Below are positions 45,601-53,796 of a DNA stretch of 64,000 bases, in pieces. This DNA comes from Chloroflexota bacterium (GTDB lineage: Bacteria > Chloroflexota > Anaerolineae > Anaerolineales > UBA11579). A model generated the notes under the pieces. That model saw nothing but the letters and a program-made list of their open reading frames with translations, was not told the DNA's origin and searched no databases. A program made the position numbers and the translations under genes. Positions within the stretch are counted from its first letter, which is position 1. Each line of letters opens with the position of its first letter. The stretch lies in the NCBI GenBank assembly GCA_019456165.1, contig VRUJ01000015.1, positions 1 to 64,000 of the forward strand, written 5' to 3'.

Positions 45601-46222
45601 ATTAACTACGAGCGGATCAACGATCTACCACCTGCGAGGCGAGCCGCAAAAAGCGGAGGCTTTGAATGAAATAGCCTCTCAGTCAATCCTTCCAGAAGAA
45701 GTAGCTGCCCGCAGTTTTCGGGTGCACGTAGACCAATTATTCAATGTTGAGCTGCTACTTGGATTGGGTAAAGTGCCAGAAGCTCAAGATATGATGGAGA
45801 AGATCGACAAGCAGCGCCTCATAAGTATGAACCACTACCGAATCAATGTAACTGAGATCGAATTGTTGGATGATCCATCCTTAGACGCTTATCTCGACCT
45901 GGAAAAGCGGGTGGAGGAAGAAACCCCTTGGGATAAACTGTTGTTGGGGAGGATAAAACGGTTGGCTGGGGTTGGGTATTCTAACAACCGTGAATTTGAC
46001 TTAGGAGAAGATAAATTGAACCAGTCTTCAGAGTTGTTTGAGGATTTAGGAACCTGCTGGCAGCAAGGGCGGACGCTAGACGCGTTGGGTGACTTGTATA
46101 TGAAACAGGGAAAGAAAAAGAAAGCTATTGAGAAATATAATCTGGCGATTTCTTTATTTGAAGGTTTGCAGGCACGTTTCAATATTGATAAGACAAACGA
46201 GAAATTGAAGGCGTTGAATTAA
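42626..46222 (+). CDS. Ser/Thr protein kinase - AAA ATPase - TPR regulator (copy 2)
   Basis: A 1198-residue paralogue of the preceding gene with the same order: kinase (about 1-265, GQGGMGTVYRAHD, HRDLKPEN, DFGLARS, MAPEQA all intact), AAA/STAND ATPase (about 285-610, Walker A GEPGIGKTRLT, Walker B LVFDDLHWAE) and TPR tail. Identity is highest in the kinase domain and lowest in the TPR part, suggesting conserved signalling output with different partners. ATG 42626 starts directly at the IGSIINDRY kinase lead. It is followed by the relic of a third kinase gene, so this locus has expanded by duplication. Confidence 0.93.
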   Translation: MIGSIINDRYRIDSELGQGGMGTVYRAHDSTLKRDVAVKLMFNAKIGTDGRARLLHEAQATAKLNHPNIVTVHDAGEIEDSPYIVMELIEGQTLHENHPNDLQEIITIIKQVCTALEHAHTNGIIHRDLKPENVILESDGTAKLMDFGLARSVTSRLTSEGTLIGTVFYMAPEQAMGREIDARTDLYSLGVMFYELATGELPFMDDDPVAVISQHLYAPLVPPRAKNSEIPTALNDLIVRLLNKDPADRPASAKEVIELLESPTQKVKVLRDSKELSLLDRIVRGRIVGRQNEVHESRELWRKAASREGQLLFISGEPGIGKTRLTREITTHVEISGGQTIIGESFAEGGPPYDAIAQIVRLAFEKNKDIAKTIPEAVLADILKITPDLQPLYPDALPNPSLDPYAEQQRLLENGVMFFAALAEKTPVMLVFDDLHWAESGTLNMVRHLARRTRDLPILILATYREIEIEEARLFQDFLLDMDRARLATRIKLARLEMQQTEELLAAIFQEDITPEFLEEIHHETEGNPFFIEEVCKALVESGQVYFENGEWHHPENIKNMVIPQSVKTAMEQRLNRLNEESRRVLTLASVIGREFDFDVLLELSELDENALLDVIDEALRAQLIREKRVAGRDIYIFEHALINHTLYDDLNLRRKTRLHQQAGLAMEKAYANQIESHTDELAHHFFLGARGEVIEKAIGYNEMAAEQAFSVFAFADAVKFYEQVINLLEDLDRIPETIPYWIKIGDVNFIAVKRDKVIKIYVKAIELWESLPEKDREKEIGIQAYSKTGEARRFGGIVPGARQYVEKGLAMIDNQPTMVRAKLLKGLAWVTSYMVTEEESDLTLAKKAGEEALSLFKSFEAHDEVSGMLDCLASLHGIKNDFPKALEITEQRLELVDHLSVTELADAYHMIGDYSYVLNLFPKAEEYDLKTLKLEKDHQILAWQFQVRWDLVKLYLDWDRWEDALQIIHEYIDLDIKTGGVYWNSNIAVPGLTTSGSTIYHLRGEPQKAEALNEIASQSILPEEVAARSFRVHVDQLFNVELLLGLGKVPEAQDMMEKIDKQRLISMNHYRINVTEIELLDDPSLDAYLDLEKRVEEETPWDKLLLGRIKRLAGVGYSNNREFDLGEDKLNQSSELFEDLGTCWQQGRTLDALGDLYMKQGKKKKAIEKYNLAISLFEGLQARFNIDKTNEKLKALN

Positions 46223-46230
46223 TAACAAAT

Positions 46231-46580
46231 AAGATCGGGACGAAAATCAACGACCGTTAAAAAATACAAGCTGAGATTGGAAAAGGTGGCAAGCTAGTCT
46301 CCGCGATCCGCTTTATTTTTTAGGACAAGGTATGTGGCCCGTAATGTCCAACTGGCAGCCTATGGTATATACTGCCCTAATTGACAAAGCGGTTCAGACT
46401 CTGGATCAGGATGAGCGTCTACTTCTATACCATCAGGCTGAAGAAATGTTGGTAGAAAACGTCCCAATTATTCCCATCTTGTACCCAAGAACCCATAATT
46501 TGGTAAAGCCTTGGTTGAAAAAAGTACCTGTTGGGTCATTCTGGATATTCTTTAAAGATGTATTCCTTGAGAAGCATTAG
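46231..46580 (+). pseudogene. relic of a kinase::peptide-binding-protein fusion gene
   Basis: Reading from 46234, the codons give IGTKINDR-stop-KIQAEIGKGGKLVSAIR, which matches the IGSIINDRYRIDSELGQGGMGTVYRA lead of the neighbouring kinase except that Tyr (TAY) has become TAA. The kinase homology then stops. From about 46332 an 82-codon frame encodes the C-terminal end of a family-5 peptide/nickel solute-binding protein (YTALIDKAVQTLDQDERLLLYHQAEEML, VPIIPILYPRTHNLVKPWLKKVP). The middle is deleted. It looks like the two ends of one kinase-SBP fusion protein. The remaining 46581-46625 holds nothing recognised. Confidence 0.7.
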
Positions 46581-46625
46581 GGGAAATCTTTAAATTAATA
46601 ATCTTCCCCTAGACAATAAATTCCC

Positions 46626-47690
46626 CTATTCAATAAATTCATTCGTAAAGGCAGCATCCAGATCCAGAGGCGCGGTCAGCAGCCCCATATCTAAAAGCAC
46701 TTCTTGCATATTCTGCCAAGCTTGCGGCTCTGAGAATCCCAGCTGCTCTGCCTCCCAAAACGGGATCACCTGCGCCAACAATTCACGCTCGACTGCCTCA
46801 TCTGCCCCAGCCATTGCTTCGACAAAATTTTTGCTTATTTCGAAAGCTTCGTCCGGATTGTTGATCGAGTCTTCCAAGCCGCGTATGAATGCGCCCAGCA
46901 TGCGTCGGACGAGATCTGGGTTTTCGGCAATAGTGGCTTCATTGGTGAGGATGCCGTTTGCAGTAAGCTGTACGTAATCTGCCACCCGCAGGACGTTAAC
47001 TTCGTAGCCTTGAGCGCGCAGCTGAACAGGTTCGTTGTTAATATAACCAACGACCACTTCTGCCTGATCCACGGCCAGGGCTTCGACCTGGTTGAAACCA
47101 ATTGAATCCAGGGTTACGTCTATTTCTGAAATCCCAACTGCGTTCAGCATTGCCCGTAGCCCGATGTAACTTGCTCCGAACAATCCCGGTAAAGCGATTC
47201 TCCGGCCACTCAAATCAGCTGCGGTTTCTATCCCCGCACTTGCCTTGGATATCACCGCGATGGGAAAATCTTGGAACCAGGCCAGCACGTACACCACCGG
47301 CAATCCTTGGGCGCGCGCCAGTAGAATCTGCTCTCCTGAAGCAACTGCAAACTGAAGCTCATTAGCACCTACGAGGGTCACGCCATCGGTCTCAAAGCTG
47401 TAATCAAATTCGATCTCAATTCCCGCTTCCTCAAAATAGCCTTTCTCGACTGCAACGTAAAACGGCGCGTACTGCACGCTGGGGATATAGCCCATGGGTA
47501 AACGGATGTGCTCTATTTCAAGGGCCAGCTCGGTGGCCGGCACTTCGCTTGGGTTTTGTGTAATTTCGTCTTCTGCTTCGTCTATAGTTGGATTTTCGGT
47601 GGCCGTTGAAATGTCGCCAGTTCCAAATGTGGTACATGTAAAAAGAGCAATACCGATAATCGATATTATTAAAATTTTATTTCTAACCAT
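46626..47690 (-). CDS. orphan NMT1/SsuA-type substrate-binding protein
   Basis: A 354-residue exported binding protein: hydrophobic signal (about 5-20) with a lipobox-like LFTC, a short acidic linker, then the periplasmic-binding-protein type II fold (short motifs PMGYIPSVQYAPFYVAVEKGYFEEAGIEIEF, ADLSGRRIALPG, NPDLVRRMLGAFIRGLEDSI). The family carries precursors of thiamine, sulfonates, taurine or riboflavin to an ABC importer. No permease or ATPase gene is nearby, so it must work with distant partners or act as a sensor. ATG 47690 is preferred; the codon before it is TTG. Confidence 0.88.
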   Translation of the reverse strand: MVRNKILIISIIGIALFTCTTFGTGDISTATENPTIDEAEDEITQNPSEVPATELALEIEHIRLPMGYIPSVQYAPFYVAVEKGYFEEAGIEIEFDYSFETDGVTLVGANELQFAVASGEQILLARAQGLPVVYVLAWFQDFPIAVISKASAGIETAADLSGRRIALPGLFGASYIGLRAMLNAVGISEIDVTLDSIGFNQVEALAVDQAEVVVGYINNEPVQLRAQGYEVNVLRVADYVQLTANGILTNEATIAENPDLVRRMLGAFIRGLEDSINNPDEAFEISKNFVEAMAGADEAVERELLAQVIPFWEAEQLGFSEPQAWQNMQEVLLDMGLLTAPLDLDAAFTNEFIE

Positions 47691-47746
47691 CAAAATATTT
47701 CCTTTTTCCTATTTAAGGCTGGTGAGATTTGCACAAAAAAATTCTT

Positions 47747-48601
47747 CTAAGTGCGTTTAACGAGATTCATTAATGCGGTTTTCATCTCGGATACAGATGG
47801 GAAACGAGCATCCATGTCATGTTCCAAGGCTTTGTTTAGGATGTGTTCCAGGTCAGCTGATACGTTTGGGTTTAGACTTCTTACCGGGAATTCATTAAAG
47901 GTAAAGGGTTCTTCTTCGCGTGGGTCTCGTTTGGTAAGTAGATGGTGCATACTGGCGCCCAAAGCATAAATATCGCTCTGAGGCATAGCTATGCCCTCAT
48001 GCTGTTCAGGGGGTGCATAACCTTCTGTGCCCATATTGAGTCCTTGCTGGAAGTGTACAAAATCAGGAATATAAACTTGGAAGAATCCTGGTGGAAAGAC
48101 TCGTGCGACCCCGAAATCTATCAAGTGAATGTGGCCGCGGCGGTCCAAGACAACGTTATCGGGTTTTACGTCTCTGAAGATGGTCGGAAAAAGCTGGTGG
48201 TTATGCAGGTAGTCGAGCACGTCACAAATTTCGATAGCCCACGAGACTACTTTCCCTTCAGGGAGGAAGCTCTCAATTTCAAGCATGATAGATTCCAGGT
48301 CATTGCCGTGGACGAACTCTTGGACGAGGTAGGATCTATCATCTATTAGGAAATATGCGTAAATGCGGGGAATGGCAGGGTGTAGGAGCGTTGCCCGGAT
48401 ATCTGCCTGCCTCTCATGATCGACGATCATGGGTTTTGGCATTTCCTTTACGGATACCAGGGTCTCACTTTTGGGGTCTTCCAAATCTATCGCCTGGTAG
48501 ACTGCCCCAAAACTCCCTGCTCCTAAAACCTTTACGATCTTGTATCTATCGTAGAGGATGGTATCCTTGGGAATGGTTTCTTTATCTTTTTCGCCTTCCA
48601 T
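47747..48601 (-). CDS. Ser/Thr protein kinase
   Basis: A 284-residue stand-alone kinase domain without membrane span or sensor. It has GAGSFGAVYQAID (glycine loop), VSVKEM (catalytic Lys), a catalytic loop reading FRDVKPDNVVLD in which the usual His of HRD is Phe, LIDFGVARV (DFG) and GTEGYAPPEQ (APE region). Asp and Asn of the catalytic loop are retained, so activity is likely. Substrate unknown. It starts 12 bases after the stop of the thioesterase gene and the two may be co-transcribed. Confidence 0.92.
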   Translation of the reverse strand: MEGEKDKETIPKDTILYDRYKIVKVLGAGSFGAVYQAIDLEDPKSETLVSVKEMPKPMIVDHERQADIRATLLHPAIPRIYAYFLIDDRSYLVQEFVHGNDLESIMLEIESFLPEGKVVSWAIEICDVLDYLHNHQLFPTIFRDVKPDNVVLDRRGHIHLIDFGVARVFPPGFFQVYIPDFVHFQQGLNMGTEGYAPPEQHEGIAMPQSDIYALGASMHHLLTKRDPREEEPFTFNEFPVRSLNPNVSADLEHILNKALEHDMDARFPSVSEMKTALMNLVKRT

Positions 48602-48613
48602 AGTTCATCTAAT

Positions 48614-49033
48614 TCAATCTAATTGCGGCTTATTCGGCAAATCAATGATCGAGAAAGTTCCTGTTGCCTTGGAGATCAAGCGGTCATCATTACTTATCTC
48701 TGCTTCGATAAAACCAATTGTTCTTCCTTTTCGGATAACTTTTGTTTCACAGATAAGCATGCCAGAAGTTGCAGGCCGGAAGTAAACGATGTTTAACTCA
48801 ACCGTGGTGCATGATTTGCCCGTTTCCAACATAGAAACAAGCGCTGCGGCCATTCCGGTATCGGCCATCGAATATGCAACCCCGCCGTGCAGGACTCCGT
48901 GAGGATTCAGTAAATCTTCCCTTATTTCCAATATGCATTTGCTGTAACCAGGCTCGACTTGGGTAAAATTCAGGCCGATCAATTCTGCAAATGGATGAAA
49001 ATTCTTTGATTTTATTGGAACTTTGTTGGTCAT
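48614..49033 (-). CDS. PaaI-type hotdog thioesterase
   Basis: A 139-residue single-domain hotdog-fold protein of the PaaI/YdiI family, hydrolysing acyl- or aryl-CoA thioesters in the cytosol. The signature NPHGVLHGGVAYSMADTGMAAAL (about residues 43-65) carries the HGG turn and the catalytic Asp, and TVELNIVYFRPA the following strand. ATG 49033 is preferred over a TTG 17 codons upstream because a promoter -10 lies between the two. It is probably in one unit with the kinase that follows. Confidence 0.88.
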   Translation of the reverse strand: MTNKVPIKSKNFHPFAELIGLNFTQVEPGYSKCILEIREDLLNPHGVLHGGVAYSMADTGMAAALVSMLETGKSCTTVELNIVYFRPATSGMLICETKVIRKGRTIGFIEAEISNDDRLISKATGTFSIIDLPNKPQLD

Positions 49034-49072
49034 ATAATTCTGCCTATTCTTTGTGTGCCTTGATTTGTATTG

Positions 49073-49101
49073 ATTATACGCCAAAAAGAGATAAACAACA
49101 G
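49073..49101 (-). promoter_or_regulatory. candidate promoter of the thioesterase-kinase unit
   Basis: On the minus strand TATAAT (49078-49073) follows a poor -35 CTGTTG (49101-49096) at 17 bases. It would start transcription about 33 bases upstream of the thioesterase ATG at 49033. The perfect -10 is the main support. Confidence 0.45.
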
Positions 49102-49306
49102 AAGTGATGTTGGCTATGAAAAACCCTAATAAGTATTAAGGAATATATTTCATGCTTGTGGGCGTTCACTAGAGAAGCTAACTGAAAATAAGGAGCTTTT
49201 TTTTAAAAACATACACCTAATGACATTTGATTTCAAATATTTTGACTATATCCCTGTGGTAAAATCGTATGTTTGAAGTAGATACAGAGGTTTCAATCTT
49301 ATCATT

Positions 49307-50341
49307 ATGCCGGCAAATAATTTAAGAATTTCAGTGATTATTCCTGTTAGCGACGGGGGTGAAAATTTCCGCGCCTGCTTATCTCGGTTGGAGGAGGCTG
49401 ATCCCGCTCCTCATGAAATCATTGTTGTCGCAAATGGGGATACAGACGGTTCCTCTCAAATGGCAGAGGAATATGGGATGCAAGTAATAAGAGTTCCGCA
49501 ACCTATTGGCCCTGCCAGAGCACGGAATCTTGGCGCTGAAAAAGCAAAAGGCGAAATTATCTTTTTTGTTGACGCTGATGTAACTATTCAACCAACGGCC
49601 ATCGATCAAATTGAGCGCATCTTTAGTCAAAAATATCCTCCAGCAGCCATAATCGGTTCATATGATGATGAACCAGCTATGCCCAATTTTATCTCTCAAT
49701 ACAAAAACCTTATGCACCATTTTGTTCATCAAAGCGGTAATCAAGAAGCGTCTACTTTCTGGGGCGCATGTGGAGCTATTCAGCGAGATGTCTTTTTGGC
49801 TGTTGGGGGTTTCGATGCAAGATTCTTACAGCCTTCTATTGAAGATATCGAGTTAGGTTACAGATTGATTGCAGCTGGGAATAAAATTCATCTGGTTAAA
49901 AACTTACAAATTAAACATTTAAAACATTGGGGAATAATCTCATTGATAAAGACTGATTTTCTTAATCGGGCATTGCCTTGGGCATCCCTGATCCTCCAAC
50001 AAAAAGGATTTGTTAATGACCTTAACATTGATATTTCCGGTCGCATAAGTGTAGCATTATCCTATACAATTGTTGCATGCATGCTTTTTGCCTGGTCCTG
50101 GCCCTGGCTTTTGTGGATTGGAGGAGTTTTTCTCCTGATACTCTTAGCTATAAATTCTCCCTTGTATCGTTTTTTTTACAATAAACGAGGTCTGGGTTTT
50201 ACCGTTCTAGCTTTTTTTTGGCATTATTTATATTTCCTATATAGTGGGTTGGCCTTTATAATTGCTATTTCAAGGCACTACTTACTAAAGTTAGTTTCGC
50301 AATTCACCAGTCGTTTGCAAGCTAATAGAAGATCAGGTTAG
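49307..50341 (+). CDS. GT2 glycosyltransferase with C-terminal membrane spans
   Basis: A 344-residue enzyme of the GT-A fold: SVIIPVSDGGENFRACLSRL start (residue 9), EIIVVANGDTDGS, IGPARARNLGAEKAKGEIIFFVDADV with the DAD metal-binding motif near residue 92, then FWGACGAIQRDVFLAVGGFD and EDIELGYRL acceptor-side motifs. Two to three hydrophobic segments occur near the C-terminus (about 245-325). It adds a sugar from a nucleotide-sugar donor to a lipid-linked glycan. It opens the 14.5-kb surface-glycan cluster. Confidence 0.92.
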   Translation: MPANNLRISVIIPVSDGGENFRACLSRLEEADPAPHEIIVVANGDTDGSSQMAEEYGMQVIRVPQPIGPARARNLGAEKAKGEIIFFVDADVTIQPTAIDQIERIFSQKYPPAAIIGSYDDEPAMPNFISQYKNLMHHFVHQSGNQEASTFWGACGAIQRDVFLAVGGFDARFLQPSIEDIELGYRLIAAGNKIHLVKNLQIKHLKHWGIISLIKTDFLNRALPWASLILQQKGFVNDLNIDISGRISVALSYTIVACMLFAWSWPWLLWIGGVFLLILLAINSPLYRFFYNKRGLGFTVLAFFWHYLYFLYSGLAFIIAISRHYLLKLVSQFTSRLQANRRSG

Positions 50342-50367
50342 GCTAATATTTTCTCGGAGGTATTTTT

Positions 50368-51837
50368 TTGATAGATCAATATCCTGTCGTGATTTTTGGT
50401 GCAGGCCCAGCCGGTTTAACAGCTGGTTATGAGCTAGTAAAAAACGATATTCACCCGATTGTATTCGAGAAATCTGATATGGTTGGTGGAATCTCCCGGA
50501 CAGAACATTACAAAGGTTACCATTTTGATATTGGAGGGCATCGCTTTTATACCAAGATCAAAGAAGTGGAGGCTATCTGGCATGAGCTCCTCAAAGACGA
50601 GTTCTTTGCACGACCCAGGGTTTCGCGAATCTTTTTTGAAGGAAAATTTTACGATTATCCATTAAAGATCAGCAATACTCTTTCCAACCTTGGGCTATAT
50701 AGAAGCTTTTTGGTGGGTTTAAGCTATTTGCAATCACTTATATTTCCATATCCTAATGAAGACAATTTTGAAGAATGGATTTCAAATCGTTTCGGGAAGG
50801 CGCTTTTTCGTATTTTTTTCAAAACGTACACTGAAAAGGTATGGGGTATCCCTTGTACCGAAATCAGAGCGGAATGGGCCGCACAGCGTATCAAAGGCCT
50901 TTCCCTCCCAGTTTCAATCCGTAACGCACTGTTTTTTTCCCCCAGCGATAAGGTCAAAACCTTGATTAATAGTTTTCATTACCCTCGGTACGGACCTGGG
51001 ATGATGTGGGAAGCAGCACAAAACTTTATCGATCAGGAGGGAGGAAAAGTTTCTCTCAATTCAGAAGTTTCCCAGGTTGTACATGAAGGAAATAGAGTAA
51101 CTCATGTAATAGTTGAGAAATCTGATGGTGGAGAAAATAAGGAAGAAACTAAAATTAACTCGGAAAATTTTATTTCCTCTATGCCGATCTCAGAATTGAT
51201 CAAGAGACTGAGTCCCGCTGCTCCCCAAGAAGTTTTGAGCGCGGCTGAAGGGCTTTCTTACCGTGACTTTCTCACCGTTATCCTTTTAGTTAATTCAGAT
51301 AACATCTTTCACGACAATTGGCTGTATATCCACTCTCCAGAAGTGAAAGTTGGGCGCATCCAAAATTATAAGAATTGGAGTCCGGACATGGTTCCGGATG
51401 CCGCAAAAACCTCGCTTGGCTTGGAATATTTTTGCACAGTGGGGGATGAAATTTGGGAAATGCCAGATGATGAACTTTTGGAATTGGGCGGCAAAGAGGT
51501 TGAGCATATCGGCATTGCGCGCCGCGAAGATATTTTCGATGGTACAGTCGTCCGCCAACCTAAAGCTTACCCAATCTATAATCGAACATATGACGCTTAT
51601 TTAAAAACAATTCGGGAGTACCTAGAAGAATTTGAAAACTTACAAACTATCGGACGTAATGGACTTCATAAATATAATAATCAAGACCATTCGATGCTGA
51701 CGGCATTACTAGCTGCCTGGAATGTGCAAGGAGAAGATCACAATATCTGGGATGTGAATACTGAACGCTCATATTATGAGGAGGTGCGAATTTCTCAAGA
51801 AATTCTCTCTTCTGATAAAACAGGTTTTCCAGGTTGA
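50368..51837 (+). CDS. FAD-dependent oxidoreductase, UGM/HemY-like
   Basis: A 489-residue flavoprotein: Rossmann GAGPAGLTAGYEL at residue 11, FEKSDMVGGISRT (second dinucleotide motif), then GYHFDIGGHRFYTK as in the UDP-galactopyranose-mutase and protoporphyrinogen-oxidase-like group. No haem-pathway genes are nearby, and such enzymes are common in polysaccharide loci, so conversion or oxidation of a sugar or lipid carrier is more likely. It starts at TTG 50368: GGAGG lies 7 bases upstream and no ATG is available. 26 bases separate it from the first GT2 gene. Confidence 0.88.
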   Translation: MIDQYPVVIFGAGPAGLTAGYELVKNDIHPIVFEKSDMVGGISRTEHYKGYHFDIGGHRFYTKIKEVEAIWHELLKDEFFARPRVSRIFFEGKFYDYPLKISNTLSNLGLYRSFLVGLSYLQSLIFPYPNEDNFEEWISNRFGKALFRIFFKTYTEKVWGIPCTEIRAEWAAQRIKGLSLPVSIRNALFFSPSDKVKTLINSFHYPRYGPGMMWEAAQNFIDQEGGKVSLNSEVSQVVHEGNRVTHVIVEKSDGGENKEETKINSENFISSMPISELIKRLSPAAPQEVLSAAEGLSYRDFLTVILLVNSDNIFHDNWLYIHSPEVKVGRIQNYKNWSPDMVPDAAKTSLGLEYFCTVGDEIWEMPDDELLELGGKEVEHIGIARREDIFDGTVVRQPKAYPIYNRTYDAYLKTIREYLEEFENLQTIGRNGLHKYNNQDHSMLTALLAAWNVQGEDHNIWDVNTERSYYEEVRISQEILSSDKTGFPG

Positions 51838-51885
51838 TAATTTCTAATTATTAAAAAGGATTGAATTAAGTTTCAATTGAAACGG

Positions 51886-52794
51886 ATGATGGATAATCTA
51901 GTAATTTCAATCATTGTTGGCTCAAAGAATGCGCCGCATACATTATTAGATTGTATTAGTTCAATTGCAGCGCAAACCACCCACTTGTCAGCGGAAATTA
52001 TCCTTGTGGATAATTCTAAGGATGAGGGGCTTGCAACGATTGGTGCCAATTTTCCAGATGTCATGGTACTTGAAGTCGCTCCCGCTTACTTGGTGCCTCA
52101 TCTCTGGAAAATTGGTTTTGATCAAGCCACGGGGAATGTGGTTGCTTTTACAAATGCTCAGTGCGTGCCAAATGATACTTGGGTAGCAAATATCCTCTCC
52201 ACTCTAGATAAAGAAGGGGTACATGGCGTGGGAGGTCCAATCCACGGCCCAGAGAGCGGAAAAAGCCTGGATTGGGGGCTGTACTTTTCGCGCTACAGCG
52301 CATTTTTACCACCTGGGCCTGAAGGTCCAGTTGCGGATGTCGCAGGCGATAATGCAGCTTACGAAAGGGAAGCGCTCATGCTCTGTGAGGCTGAAATGCA
52401 GGCAGGGTTTTGGGAGGTACTTGTACATGTTGCCTTACACAAGCATGGAAAACAACTTGTAGGAAATCCCAAGATGGGTGTGCGGCTGGGGCGTGTGAGT
52501 GGATTAAAAGCAATATCAAGGATGCGCTTCCAGCATGGGAGATATTTCGGCTCTACTCGAGGAGAAAGTCCTATAAAAAAACTTTTGTTAATTATCGCCT
52601 CGCCTCTGATTGCACCGCTGCTGCTCTCGCGTATATTTCTCCGCGTGCGGTCTAACAAACCAGAGTGGATGAAGCATCTATTAATTTCCCTTCCTGTGTT
52701 ATTGATATTACTAATCGCATGGGGGTTAGGGGAAGCTAGTGGGTATTTAATCCCCCAAGACACCGATATACGTTGGCCGCAAGCACAGGATTAA
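51886..52794 (+). CDS. GT2-like glycosyltransferase, paralogue 1
   Basis: A 302-residue GT-A-type protein: ISIIVGSKNAPHTLLDCISSI start, AEIILVDNS, then the place of the DxD motif reads AFTNAQCVPNDTW with no acidic pair. GDNAAYEREAL marks the acceptor side and HGRYFGSTRG a family-specific basic motif. Two hydrophobic stretches follow (about 225-285). It is closely similar in layout to the genes at 52795, 56114 and 57046. The missing DxD suggests an altered donor site or loss of catalysis. ATG 51886 is taken; a TTG nine bases upstream is possible. Its stop abuts the next ATG. Confidence 0.85.
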   Translation: MMDNLVISIIVGSKNAPHTLLDCISSIAAQTTHLSAEIILVDNSKDEGLATIGANFPDVMVLEVAPAYLVPHLWKIGFDQATGNVVAFTNAQCVPNDTWVANILSTLDKEGVHGVGGPIHGPESGKSLDWGLYFSRYSAFLPPGPEGPVADVAGDNAAYEREALMLCEAEMQAGFWEVLVHVALHKHGKQLVGNPKMGVRLGRVSGLKAISRMRFQHGRYFGSTRGESPIKKLLLIIASPLIAPLLLSRIFLRVRSNKPEWMKHLLISLPVLLILLIAWGLGEASGYLIPQDTDIRWPQAQD

Positions 52795-53715
52795 ATGGCC
52801 AAACCAAATAATTTTATCGGAGGTCCACAATTATCTATTGTGATCGCCTCGATAAACGGTCTGAATTATCTTAGCGAATGTTTATCCTCCCTTAAGCAGC
52901 AGGATGGTGAAATTAGCGCTGAGATCATTGTCGTTGATTGTGTTGGGGATTCGGTTACAAACTTTGTAACTGCACAATACCCGGGAGTGCGCTTGATCCC
53001 GTTCGATACACCTATGAGCATTCCAGCCCTGCGCGGATCTGGAATACGCGCCGCCTCGGGTGAGATTATCGCAATTACTGAAGATCATTGCATCGCCCCC
53101 AAAGACTGGTTTCAAACAATTTGGCTTTCACACCAGGAGCAATCTGCCACCGCAATCGGCGGTTCTGTTGAGAACGCAGCCACGGAACGTTTAACAGACT
53201 GGGCAGTTTTTTTTTGCGAGTACTCAAACTTCCTCAGCCCAATTCCTGTGGGAGTAGTGCATGATTTACCCGGCCCGAATGTTTCATATAAAAGGGATGC
53301 ATTAGGAAATCAACACCAGATTTTCGAAGGCGATTATTACGAGTACAGTCTTCATCAAAACCTGGAATCCAAGGGTCATCATCTTTGGTCAGATCCTTCA
53401 ATTCGTATTTTGCACAAGAGACACTATCGTGTTCAGGATTTTTTTATTGAGCGGTTTCATTACGGGCGTTGGTTTGCCGGAACACGCAAACATAATTCCA
53501 GTTGGCCAAAACAACTTTACTTTTTAATATTCTCGCCTTTACTGCCATTGCTGATCCTTGGCAGAATCAGCCAGCGTGTTATCAGCCGCAGGAAGCATCT
53601 GGTTCCATATATTAAGTCTTTACCGACAATATTCCTTTTTACTTTTGCTTGGGCTTTGGGTGAGTTCATAGGTTATGCGACTGGACCAGGAAAAAGTGTG
53701 CTGCGATTACGATAG
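52795..53715 (+). CDS. GT2 glycosyltransferase, paralogue 2
   Basis: A 306-residue member of the same paralogous set: LSIVIASINGLNYLSECLSSL start, AEIIVVDCVGD, IPALRGSGIRAASGEIIAITEDHC (E-D in place of DxD, near residue 98), GPNVSYKRDAL and FHYGRWFAGTRKH, then two hydrophobic segments. It begins on the base after the preceding stop codon, so the two are translated together. Presumed to transfer one sugar of the surface glycan. Confidence 0.9.
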   Translation: MAKPNNFIGGPQLSIVIASINGLNYLSECLSSLKQQDGEISAEIIVVDCVGDSVTNFVTAQYPGVRLIPFDTPMSIPALRGSGIRAASGEIIAITEDHCIAPKDWFQTIWLSHQEQSATAIGGSVENAATERLTDWAVFFCEYSNFLSPIPVGVVHDLPGPNVSYKRDALGNQHQIFEGDYYEYSLHQNLESKGHHLWSDPSIRILHKRHYRVQDFFIERFHYGRWFAGTRKHNSSWPKQLYFLIFSPLLPLLILGRISQRVISRRKHLVPYIKSLPTIFLFTFAWALGEFIGYATGPGKSVLRLR

Positions 53716-53796
53716 GGTCGTTCGGAAATATAGCCGGTTAACTTATAATCACATTATGGAAGACCCGAAGGGTCAAAAAAAGAAAAAAAAGAACTT

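Noticed and set aside
38843-46222. Tandem kinases as one split gene
   Set aside because: Each has its own complete kinase, ATPase and TPR region and its own start, separated by a 147-base gap.
46332-46580. 82-residue frame as an independent gene
   Set aside because: It encodes only the C-terminal end of a solute-binding protein and lacks signal peptide and fold; treated as part of the kinase-fusion relic.
53755-53795. Hairpin GACCC-GAA-GGGTC before the A-rich run as a terminator
   Set aside because: On the plus strand it is followed by A, not T; on the minus strand there is no gene to terminate. It lies just before a start codon, so it may be incidental.
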